A stretch of DNA of 5,272 bases from Candidatus Electrothrix marina (GTDB taxonomy: Bacteria; Desulfobacterota; Desulfobulbia; Desulfobulbales; Desulfobulbaceae): assembly GCA_004028495.1 (NCBI GenBank), contig MTKS01000135.1, positions 1-5,272 on the forward strand. The letters run 5' to 3'. Positions 1 through 4,992 of the stretch are shown piece after piece. The notes below the pieces were generated by a model that worked only from the letters and a program-made list of their open reading frames with translations, was not told the DNA's origin and searched no databases. Both the position numbers and the translations under genes were made by a program. How positions within the stretch are numbered: the stretch's first letter is position 1; each line of letters starts with the position of its first letter.

Positions 1-60
1 CGTTCCGCCGATGAGGTTGCCGCATTGCGTGGTCTGGCCGTTGACGAGGTTGTCGGCTGA
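1..60 (+). CDS. rpsE: 30S ribosomal protein S5, C-terminal end (partial)
   Basis: The window opens inside this gene. The last 19 codons read RSADEVAALRGLAVDEVVG and stop at TGA 58-60. This matches the usual S5 C-terminus (RSPEEVAALRGKxxEEI type), and the gene sits directly before rpmD as in the spc operon. S5 belongs to the 30S body near the mRNA entry and decoding region and contributes to translational accuracy. Only the C-terminal tail is visible, so the fold and RNA-binding part cannot be checked. The identification rests on the tail motif plus gene order. Confidence 0.9.
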   Translation, partial: RSADEVAALRGLAVDEVVG

Positions 61-140
61 AGATGATGGTATGTTGATGTGTACGTTGTCTGGCATCAAT
101 AATGAGTCAAAAGAGAGTTTGGACAAACGTTGGTTGAATT
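61..140 (+). other. Long rpsE-rpmD spacer with a mini-ORF and two small inverted repeats
   Basis: These 80 nt separate two genes that are normally only a few nucleotides apart. An 11-codon ORF (ATG 102, TGA 135-137) encodes MSQKRVWTNVG, is in frame with rpmD and ends 3 nt before the rpmD ATG. Its start has no clear Shine-Dalgarno. Two inverted repeats are visible: TTGATG 74-79 with CATCAA 94-99 (extendable by G:U pairs), and a short GTTT 117-120 with AAAC 125-128. No terminator-like T-run or convincing promoter is seen. Whether the mini-ORF is translated is unknown; it could be chance. Confidence 0.4.
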
Positions 141-320
141 ATGAGTGATACAGTGACAATAACTCAGGTGAAGAGCGGTATCGGCAGTACCGGAAAGATA
201 CGCGCAACTTTGGTCGGCTTGGGTCTGACAAAAATGCATAAGACTATCACCAGGAAAGACACTCCTGAAATCAGGGGAATGATTCGTAAAGTTCAACACC
301 TGATAAAGGTTGAGGAGTAG
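141..320 (+). CDS. rpmD: 50S ribosomal protein L30
   Basis: This 59-residue protein begins [20 protein letters not shown] and continues through [23 protein letters not shown], the typical L30 core (KSxIG...R.TL..LGL.K......DTP.IRGMI..V.HL). Its length matches the family norm of about 60. L30 is a small peripheral protein of the large subunit. The ATG at 141 is forced: the codon two before it in frame is TGA (135-137), so no upstream extension is possible. Unlike its neighbours it lacks an obvious Shine-Dalgarno; the nearest purine run, AAGAGAG at 111-117, is too far away. Initiation may depend on local structure or on coupling to the preceding mini-ORF. The gene is too short to stand out by length, but the motif and position are convincing. 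Confidence 0.95.
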   Translation: MSDTVTITQVKSGIGSTGKIRATLVGLGLTKMHKTITRKDTPEIRGMIRKVQHLIKVEE

Positions 321-323
321 AAA

Positions 324-764
324 ATGCTGACCCTGAATAATCTTTCTCCGAATAAGGGTGCCCGAAAAGCAAAGAAAAGAGTAGGGCGCGGGCCCGGAAG
401 CGGTCTCGGCAAAACTGCCGGACGCGGTCATAAGGGTGCTCGTTCCCGATCGGGATATACTGCAAAACCGGGATTTGAGGGCGGACAGATGCCGCTCCAC
501 AGGCGTTTGCCGAAACGCGGCTTTACTAATATTTTTAAGACCACCTATAAGATTATTTCTTTATCTGATCTTGATACATTTGAAGATGGAGCCACAGTTG
601 ACAGACAGGCCCTGCTGGATGCCGGTTTTGTTACAGAGCGTGATACCATGATTAAGATCCTCGCCAACGGCGAGATCTCAAAAAAAGTTCAGGTCGAAGT
701 TGATAAAGTCAGCCGGGGAGCCCAAGAAAAGATCATTGCGGCGGGCGGCACAGTAAAGGAATAA
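324..764 (+). CDS. rplO: 50S ribosomal protein L15
   Basis: This 146-residue protein is close to the usual length of about 144. L15 is a core large-subunit protein that binds 23S rRNA and is important in late 50S assembly. The Gly/Arg/Lys-rich N-terminal extension that threads into rRNA is evident at residues 11-65, with GRGPGSGLGKTAGRGHKG at 21-38 and FEGGQMPLHRRLPKRGF at 51-67. The C-terminal globular part carries the L15 signature region KILANGEISKKVQVEVDKVS (111-130) followed by AxEKIxAAGG-type residues. The ATG at 324 lies 3 nt after the rpmD stop and is served by GAGGAG (312-317) inside the end of rpmD, which implies translational coupling. It is cotranscribed with secY, as in most bacteria. 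Confidence 0.97.
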   Translation: MLTLNNLSPNKGARKAKKRVGRGPGSGLGKTAGRGHKGARSRSGYTAKPGFEGGQMPLHRRLPKRGFTNIFKTTYKIISLSDLDTFEDGATVDRQALLDAGFVTERDTMIKILANGEISKKVQVEVDKVSRGAQEKIIAAGGTVKE

Positions 765-767
765 GAT

Positions 768-2072
768 ATGAGCGGTCTTGCCAGTGCAGCAAATATACCT
801 GAGCTACGTAAAAGAGTGATATTCACTCTTTTAATGCTTCTGGTGTATCGTATGGGTGTCCAAATACCGACACCGGGTATCAACGGAGAGGCTCTTGCGG
901 CTTTTTTTGAGCAATATTCCGGTACCCTGTTCGGCATGTTCAACATGTTCTCCGGCGGTGCTCTGGAAAATTTTTCCATTTTTGCTCTGGGTATTATGCC
1001 CTATATTTCAGCCTCCATTATTATCCAGCTTCTGACAGTTGTTATACCGCAGTTGGAACAGCTAAAGAAAGAGGGCGAGGCCGGACGTCGCAAGATCACT
1101 CAGTATACACGCTACGGCACAGTAGGACTGGCCCTGATTCAGGGTTTTTTTATTGCCTCCGGTTTGGAGGCGATGACCGGTCCCTCCGGCGTACCTATTG
1201 TTTTGGTTCCCGGGCTCCAGTTTAAACTGATGACAGTCCTGACGCTGACATCCGGTACTTCTTTTATTATGTGGCTCGGTGAGCAGATGACTGAGCGCGG
1301 AATAGGGAACGGTATTTCTCTCATTATCTATGCGGGTATTATAGCAAGGATGCCGGCAGCTGTCGGAAAATCAATACAGATGGTGACCTCCGGCGACATC
1401 CCTATTATTATCGTGCCTATCATGCTCGCTATGATGTTCGGAGTCATCGCCGTGATTGTCTATTTTGAGACGGCCCAGCGAAGACTTCCTATTCAGTACG
1501 CAAAGCGAGTTGTGGGAAGAAAGGTGTACGGTGGTCAGGCATCCCATCTGCCTCTGAAAATTAATATTTCAGGTGTTATTCCGCCTATTTTCGCATCCTC
1601 TATCATGATGTTTCCCGCGACTATCGGGTCCTTTATTCAGATAGATTGGGTTCAGAAGGCGTCCGCTTCACTTTCTCCGGGCACAATTTATTATTATACT
1701 CTCTACGTGGCAATGATTGTTTTCTTCTGCTTTTTCTATACAGCTGTGACCTTTAATCCTGATGAGGTGGCTGAGAATCTGAAGAAGAACGGCGGCTTTA
1801 TTCCGGGTATCAGGCCCGGCAAGAAGTCGGCTGAATTTATTGACAAAGTTCTTACCCGGATAACTGTTGTCGGAGCAATTTACCTGGCAGTCGTCTGTGT
1901 ACTGCCGACGATTCTGGTCAGTAATTTTAATATTCCCTTCTATTTCGGGGGAACCGCGCTCTTAATCGTTGTCGGTGTGGCCATTGATACTATTTCTAAA
2001 ATTGAATCCCATCTGGTTATGCGTAATTATGAGGGATTTATGAAAGCCGGTAAGATCAAAGGCAGGCGCTGA
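768..2072 (+). CDS. secY: Preprotein translocase subunit SecY
   Basis: SecY is the channel-forming inner-membrane subunit of the Sec translocon. With SecE/SecG it passes unfolded proteins across, or into, the membrane using SecA or the ribosome. The 434 residues match the family (about 435-445). Ten hydrophobic segments are visible at about 17-35, 52-68 (plug/TM2a), 71-94, 115-135, 152-171, 179-199, 210-233, 267-288, 307-328, 364-384 and 390-410; the plug and TM2b together form TM2. The first SecY signature is at 70-89 (ALGIMPYISAS core) and the second at 168-187 (GEQMTERGIGNGISL core). The cytosolic loop after TM6 has QRRLPIQYAKR and KVYGGQASHLPLKIN (252-266). The loop before TM9 has GGFIPGIRPG (342-351), where Arg349 corresponds to the essential Arg357 of E. 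coli. AAGGA (756-760) at the rplO end lies 7 nt before the ATG. No anomalies are seen. Confidence 0.98.
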   Translation: MSGLASAANIPELRKRVIFTLLMLLVYRMGVQIPTPGINGEALAAFFEQYSGTLFGMFNMFSGGALENFSIFALGIMPYISASIIIQLLTVVIPQLEQLKKEGEAGRRKITQYTRYGTVGLALIQGFFIASGLEAMTGPSGVPIVLVPGLQFKLMTVLTLTSGTSFIMWLGEQMTERGIGNGISLIIYAGIIARMPAAVGKSIQMVTSGDIPIIIVPIMLAMMFGVIAVIVYFETAQRRLPIQYAKRVVGRKVYGGQASHLPLKINISGVIPPIFASSIMMFPATIGSFIQIDWVQKASASLSPGTIYYYTLYVAMIVFFCFFYTAVTFNPDEVAENLKKNGGFIPGIRPGKKSAEFIDKVLTRITVVGAIYLAVVCVLPTILVSNFNIPFYFGGTALLIVVGVAIDTISKIESHLVMRNYEGFMKAGKIKGRR

Positions 2073-2077
2073 GGCTT

Positions 2078-2863
2078 GTGACAGCTGATAACGAGAAAAA
2101 AATTATAGTTAAGACCTCGGAAGAAATTGAGGTGATGCGTCAGGCGAACAGTATAGTCGCCGACGTTTTGGAAATGCTGCAAAAGGAAATGCGCCCGGGC
2201 CTGACGACCCGTCAAATGGATCGCTGGGCGCATGATTGTTGCCGAGATCACGGAGCGCAGCCTGCCTTTCTCGGATATAGAGGTTTTCCGGCAAGCCTGT
2301 GTGTTTCCATTAACGAGCAGATTGTCCACGGGATTCCCTCGAAAAAGGTGAAGGTTCGAGAGGGAGATATTGTTTCCGTTGATTTCGGCGTGATCTATAA
2401 CGGCTTTTACGGTGATTCGGCGGTGACTATACCTGTGGGTACGTTGACCGCTCGTAAGGAATGCCTTCTTCAGGTGACGCAGGAAGCTTTGGAGCGGGGA
2501 ATCAGGCAGGTTAAGATCGGGAACAGAATTTCCGATGTTTCCGCCGCTGTCCAGAAACATGCCGAGAACAACGGGTTTTCTGTTGTTCGTCAGTTTGTCG
2601 GGCACGGAATAGGTTTCAGTCTCCACGAGGCGCCAGAAGTGCCTAATTACATTCAGCAGAATCAGCCGTCTCCGAGGATTATTGAAGGAATGGTTCTTGC
2701 TATCGAGCCTATGATCAATATCGGCACTGCCAAGGTTAAGGTGCTGAAGGACGGCTGGACAGTGATTACGGCTGACAAGAAACCCTCGGCTCATTTTGAG
2801 CACTCAGTTGCTGCTACAGCGGAAGGGCCGTTTGTTTTGAGCAGAAGAAAAGAAGAACTCTGA
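2078..2863 (+). CDS. map: Methionine aminopeptidase, type I
   Basis: This cytosolic metalloprotease removes the initiator methionine from nascent proteins after deformylation. The 261 residues match type I enzymes (about 250-265). All five metal ligands are visible: Asp102 (SVDFG), Asp113 (YGDSA), His176 (GHGIG), Glu210 (IEPM) and Glu241 (FEHS). The active-site histidines His84 (VHGIP) and His183 (LHEAPEVPNY) are also present. There is no N-terminal zinc-finger or SH3-type extension. The GTG start at 2078, 5 nt after the secY stop, is chosen because the KTSEEIEVMRQA motif aligns with the usual N-terminus (KTPEDIEKMR in E. coli) and no ATG lies between. The GAGG at 2071-2074 is too close to be a classic Shine-Dalgarno, so initiation probably relies on coupling to secY. 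The adk gene that often sits between secY and map is absent here. Confidence 0.97.
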   Translation: MTADNEKKIIVKTSEEIEVMRQANSIVADVLEMLQKEMRPGLTTRQMDRWAHDCCRDHGAQPAFLGYRGFPASLCVSINEQIVHGIPSKKVKVREGDIVSVDFGVIYNGFYGDSAVTIPVGTLTARKECLLQVTQEALERGIRQVKIGNRISDVSAAVQKHAENNGFSVVRQFVGHGIGFSLHEAPEVPNYIQQNQPSPRIIEGMVLAIEPMINIGTAKVKVLKDGWTVITADKKPSAHFEHSVAATAEGPFVLSRRKEEL

Positions 2864-2891
2864 TCTTCCGATAATATTGCGGAGTTGATGT

Positions 2892-2914
2892 GAACCCCTA
2901 CGGGTTCTTTTTTT
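2892..2914 (+). terminator. Intrinsic (Rho-independent) terminator after map
   Basis: A perfect 6-bp stem, GAACCC (2892-2897) with GGGTTC (2902-2907), closes a CTAC loop and is followed at once by seven T residues (2908-2914). It lies 29 nt after the map stop codon and before the infA promoter, so it would end, or partly attenuate, the spc-side transcript. The stem is short, so partial read-through is plausible. Confidence 0.85.
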
Positions 2915-2936
2915 ATGCAAATCAAGTTGAAACTGG

Positions 2937-2965
2937 TTGTAAAAAAAACTTTTTTTATATATAAT
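2937..2965 (+). promoter_or_regulatory. Sigma70-type promoter for infA and downstream genes
   Basis: A consensus -10 box TATAAT is at 2960-2965. A -35-like TTGTAA (4 of 6 consensus bases) is at 2937-2942, with the ideal 17-bp spacer. The spacer is very AT-rich (A8 at 2941-2948, T7 at 2950-2956), which favours melting and may bend the DNA. The expected start, about 7 nt after the -10 box, falls near 2972 inside a T-run (2970-2976), giving a leader of about 35 nt before infA. A second TTGAAA at 2927-2932 has no -10 box at proper spacing. The position right after a terminator supports the call. Confidence 0.75.
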
Positions 2966-3006
2966 AACCTTTTTTTATTTTTTGAAAATAAAACTGGATG
3001 GGGACC

Positions 3007-3246
3007 ATGGCCAAAGAAGAAGCCATTGAAGTTGAAGGAACTATAATTGAGCCTTTACCCAACGCGATGTTTCGTGTGGAACTTGATAACGGGCATAAGG
3101 TTCTGGCGCATATTTCCGGTAAGATGCGCATGCATTATATTAAAATTCTGCCGGGTGATAGAGTGACGGTCGAGTTGTCGCCTTATGACCTGACAAGAGG
3201 GCGTGTCACTTTCCGTTCAAAAGGCGGCGGTAAAGGGAAGCGCTGA
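3007..3246 (+). CDS. infA: Translation initiation factor IF-1
   Basis: IF-1 is an essential cytosolic factor that binds the 30S A site and works with IF-2 and IF-3 in start-codon selection. The protein is a single S1/OB-fold domain; visible hallmarks are [11 protein letters not shown] at the start, [23 protein letters not shown], then [22 protein letters not shown]. The start at ATG 3007 (79 aa) is preferred to the in-frame ATG at 2998 because family members begin MAKE and because GGATGGGG (2996-3003) could act as a weak, closely spaced ribosome-binding site for 3007, while nothing suitable precedes 2998. The protein ends with a Gly/Lys tail GGGKGKR beyond the usual RSR/RSK end near residue 72, about seven residues longer than E. 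coli IF-1. It is the first gene after the internal promoter, followed by rpmJ. Confidence 0.96.
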   Translation: MAKEEAIEVEGTIIEPLPNAMFRVELDNGHKVLAHISGKMRMHYIKILPGDRVTVELSPYDLTRGRVTFRSKGGGKGKR

Positions 3247-3274
3247 ACCAAACAAGTCAGCAGGGAACAGAGAA

Positions 3275-3388
3275 ATGAAAGTACGATCATCTGTTAAGAA
3301 AATGTGCAGCGACTGTAAGATCCTTAAGCGAAAGGGTGTGGTTCGGGTAAGCTGCAAAAATTCAAAGCATAAGCAGCGTCAGGGTTAA
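3275..3388 (+). CDS. rpmJ: 50S ribosomal protein L36 (zinc-binding form)
   Basis: This 37-residue protein, [20 protein letters not shown] followed by [17 protein letters not shown], is a textbook L36. The zinc ribbon is intact as C-x2-C-x12-C-x4-H: Cys11, Cys14, Cys27 and His32. It is therefore the zinc-binding ('C+') paralogue type rather than the Cys-less form made under zinc limitation. L36 is the smallest protein of the 50S subunit and helps organise 23S rRNA. The ATG at 3275 has AGGGA at 3262-3266, 8 nt upstream; the same frame stays open upstream into infA, but family length fixes this start. The gap from infA is 28 nt. Confidence 0.96.
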   Translation: MKVRSSVKKMCSDCKILKRKGVVRVSCKNSKHKQRQG

Positions 3389-3389
3389 C

Positions 3390-3410
3390 CTGCATAATGT
3401 AGCTTTTTTT
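3390..3410 (+). terminator. Weak terminator-like hairpin between rpmJ and rpsM
   Basis: CTGCA (3390-3394) can pair with TGTAG (3398-3402) around a TAA loop, using one G:U pair, and is followed by C and then seven T residues (3404-3410). The stem is only 5 bp and weak, so at most it would cause pausing or partial attenuation. It lies immediately before the rpsM ribosome-binding site. It could be chance in an AT-rich spacer. Confidence 0.3.
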
Positions 3411-3417
3411 AAAGGAG
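3411..3417 (+). promoter_or_regulatory. Ribosome-binding site fixing the rpsM TTG start
   Basis: AAAGGAG at 3411-3417 is a strong Shine-Dalgarno 7 nt before TTG 3425. It supports TTG as the real initiation codon of rpsM. Confidence 0.88.
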
Positions 3418-3424
3418 TAAAGTT

Positions 3425-3793
3425 TTGGCACGATTATCAGGTGTAGATTTACCGCGCAATAAGCATATGGACAGGGCGCTTACCTATATTTACGGTATTG
3501 GCCTTACGACTGCACGCGCTATTTTGGATAAGGCTGATCTGCCGTATCAGATGAATTCCGATGATCTGAGCGGTGATGATGTTTCACGTATCAGGAAGAT
3601 CATCGAGTCGGATTATGTTGTCGAAGGTGATCGTCGGCGTGAAGTGGCTATGGATATCAAACGTCATATTGATCTCGGTACATACCGGGGACGACGTCAT
3701 CGTATGAGCCTTCCTTGTCGCGGTCAGCGGACAAAGACCAATGCCAGGACACGTAAAGGTCCTAAGCGCGGCGCGGCGGTACGTAAGAAATAA
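3425..3793 (+). CDS. rpsM: 30S ribosomal protein S13
   Basis: S13 sits in the head of the small subunit, contacts the P-site tRNA and forms bridges to the 50S subunit. The 122 residues match the family (about 118-125). The N-terminus MARLSGVDLPRNKHMDRALT and YIYGIGLTTARAIL (helix-hairpin-helix-like part, 21-34) are characteristic. The C-terminal signature RGRRHRMSLPCRGQRTKTNA (89-108) is followed by a basic tail ending AAVRKK that reaches toward tRNA. The start codon is TTG at 3425, which places Met exactly where S13 proteins begin and has a strong AAAGGAG site. In E. coli rpsM opens the alpha operon; here infA-rpmJ precede it with a 36-nt gap. Confidence 0.97.
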   Translation: MARLSGVDLPRNKHMDRALTYIYGIGLTTARAILDKADLPYQMNSDDLSGDDVSRIRKIIESDYVVEGDRRREVAMDIKRHIDLGTYRGRRHRMSLPCRGQRTKTNARTRKGPKRGAAVRKK

Positions 3794-3804
3794 GATTGTC
3801 AACA

Positions 3805-3827
3805 CGCTTTTACTGCCGGTGAAAGTG
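3805..3827 (+). other. Intergenic hairpin between rpsM and rpsK
   Basis: CGCTTTTAC (3805-3813) pairs with GTGAAAGTG (3819-3827) over all 9 positions as RNA, with two G:U wobbles, around a 5-nt TGCCG loop. It starts 12 nt after the rpsM stop in a 65-nt spacer. No T-run follows, so it is not an intrinsic terminator. It might be an mRNA stability or processing element, or a protein-binding site; the function is unknown. Confidence 0.5.
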
Positions 3828-3858
3828 CTATTCATAGAGGAAGCTATACGGAGCGGAT

Positions 3859-4257
3859 ATGGCGAAAGGGAAAAAGGGCGCGGTACGAACAAAGCGTCGT
3901 GAAAAGAAAAATGTTCCTGAAGGAATTATTTTTATATACTCAACGTTTAATAATACATTAATAACCATTTCGGATAAGCTGGGCAATGTAGTCTCCTGGT
4001 CCAGTGCCGGAGTTATCGGCTTTAAAGGGTCTCGGAAGTCAACCCCTTTTGCAGCGCAGAACGCGTTGAGCGATGCGGTGGCGAAAGCAAAAGAAAACGG
4101 TCTTCGCAGAGTCGAAATCCGTGTGAAAGGACCGGGGCCCGGTCGTGAGGCCGCTCTTCGCGCCTTAACCGGAACGGATCTGGAAGTCTCAAAGATTGTT
4201 GACGTGACTCCGATACCGCATAACGGCTGTAAACCCCCAAAACGCAGGCGGGTTTGA
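3859..4257 (+). CDS. rpsK: 30S ribosomal protein S11
   Basis: S11 lies on the 30S platform, binds 16S rRNA near the 690/790 loops together with S18 and S21, and lines the mRNA exit side. The 132 residues are close to the usual 125-130. Core motifs visible are [17 protein letters not shown] (23-39), [14 protein letters not shown] (54-67) and [15 protein letters not shown] (89-103). The near-invariant C-terminal tail [17 protein letters not shown] (116-132) is intact. Asn122-Gly123 in that tail matches the site where E. coli S11 is known to form isoaspartate. The ATG at 3859 has GGAG at 3850-3853 (5-nt spacing); a second purine run, AGAGGA, lies further up at 3837-3842. The basic, Lys-rich N-terminus is normal for the family. 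Confidence 0.97.
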   Translation: MAKGKKGAVRTKRREKKNVPEGIIFIYSTFNNTLITISDKLGNVVSWSSAGVIGFKGSRKSTPFAAQNALSDAVAKAKENGLRRVEIRVKGPGPGREAALRALTGTDLEVSKIVDVTPIPHNGCKPPKRRRV

Positions 4258-4282
4258 GCAGTCTATAGTTTTTTTGTACGGT

Positions 4283-4311
4283 CGCTGCCAGTATTAAGGC
4301 TGACCGCAGCG
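4283..4311 (+). other. Stem-loop in the rpsK-rpsD spacer
   Basis: CGCTGC (4283-4288) is perfectly complementary to GCAGCG (4306-4311), with a 17-nt loop that holds a further short CAG/CTG pairing. It lies in the 87-nt gap before rpsD, about 23 nt upstream of the rpsD ribosome-binding site, and is preceded by a T7 run (4269-4275). There is no T-run after it, so it is not a terminator. It is a candidate regulatory structure, for example an S4 target, but that is inference only. Confidence 0.4.
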
Positions 4312-4333
4312 TAAAACCGATACCAATAATTGA

Positions 4334-4340
4334 TGGAGGA
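4334..4340 (+). promoter_or_regulatory. Ribosome-binding site fixing the rpsD GTG start
   Basis: TGGAGGA at 4334-4340 is a strong Shine-Dalgarno 4 nt before GTG 4345, supporting this codon as the start of rpsD. Confidence 0.88.
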
Positions 4341-4344
4341 ATAA

Positions 4345-4974
4345 GTGGCCAGATATACAGGAGCTTCCTGCCGAACATGCAGACGGGAAAATCTTAAATT
4401 GTTTTTGAAAGGCGAGAGATGCTACTCGGATAAGTGCTCATTTGAGCGGCGTGCCTATGCGCCCGGACAGCACGGCCAGAATCGTTTTCGTAAGGTTTCC
4501 GACTATGCATTGCAGCTGCGTGAAAAGCAGAAAGTTAAGCATATGTACGGAATGCTTGAGAGTCAGTTTCGCCGTTATTTTTATCTGGCAGACCGCGCCA
4601 AAGGTGTTACCGGTCTGAATCTTCTGTCAATGTTGGAACGCCGTTTGGATAACGTTGTCTATCGTCTGGGCTTTGCCGGTTCCAGGGATCAGGCACGCCA
4701 ATTTGTTCGCCATAGTCATTTTCAGATTAACGGCAGGAAAGCAGATATTCCCTCCTGTCAGGTGAAACCGGGTGATGTTATCACTCTGAAGGAAAAAAGC
4801 CGCAAGAATGTTTTTATCGTTGAAAATCTTGAGGCTGTCGCTCGCCGCGGCGTGCCCGGCTGGATGGAATTGGATAAAGGTAATTTTCAGGGAACAGTGA
4901 AGGCTATGCCTAATCGGGAAGAAATAACCATGCCGATTAATGAACAGCTTATAGTCGAGCTGTACTCCAAGTAA
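4345..4974 (+). CDS. rpsD: 30S ribosomal protein S4 (zinc-binding form)
   Basis: S4 is a primary 16S rRNA-binding protein that nucleates assembly of the 30S body and affects decoding fidelity; in E. coli it also represses its own operon. The 209 residues match the family (about 200-209). The N-terminus carries four cysteines, Cys9, Cys12, Cys26 and Cys31, in the spacing of zinc-binding S4 proteins such as that of Thermus. [10 protein letters not shown] (35-44) and [15 protein letters not shown] (58-72) are typical. The S4 RNA-binding domain spans about 98-160 ([23 protein letters not shown], then [13 protein letters not shown] and VKPGD). The C-terminus ends LIVELYSK. The GTG start is supported by TGGAGGA and by the MARYTG family beginning. 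The next gene, rpoA, begins 18 nt after the stop. Confidence 0.98.
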   Translation: MARYTGASCRTCRRENLKLFLKGERCYSDKCSFERRAYAPGQHGQNRFRKVSDYALQLREKQKVKHMYGMLESQFRRYFYLADRAKGVTGLNLLSMLERRLDNVVYRLGFAGSRDQARQFVRHSHFQINGRKADIPSCQVKPGDVITLKEKSRKNVFIVENLEAVARRGVPGWMELDKGNFQGTVKAMPNREEITMPINEQLIVELYSK

Positions 4975-4992
4975 TACAAGGTCAGGTATTTC

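Noticed and set aside
2027..2803. 258-codon open frame on the minus strand opposite map
   Set aside because: It is fully antisense to a conserved map gene, shows no recognisable family motif and is a codon-bias shadow.
2881..2893. GGAG followed by ATG TGA, a start-stop mini-ORF before the terminator
   Set aside because: Such short matches are common by chance, and the TGA overlaps the terminator stem.
2998..3006. Upstream in-frame ATG giving IF-1 three extra residues (MGT)
   Set aside because: Family members begin MAKE, and no ribosome-binding site precedes 2998, while GGATGGGG precedes 3007.
4231..4275. AAACCC/GGGTTT repeat at the end of rpsK followed by a T7 run, as a possible terminator
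   Set aside because: The T-run starts 14 nt after the stem and the loop is 13 nt. The stem also encodes the invariant S11 tail, so this is not a proper intrinsic terminator.
4274..4297. TTGTAC and TATTAA before rpsD as a promoter
   Set aside because: The spacer is only 12 bp, too short for a sigma70 promoter.
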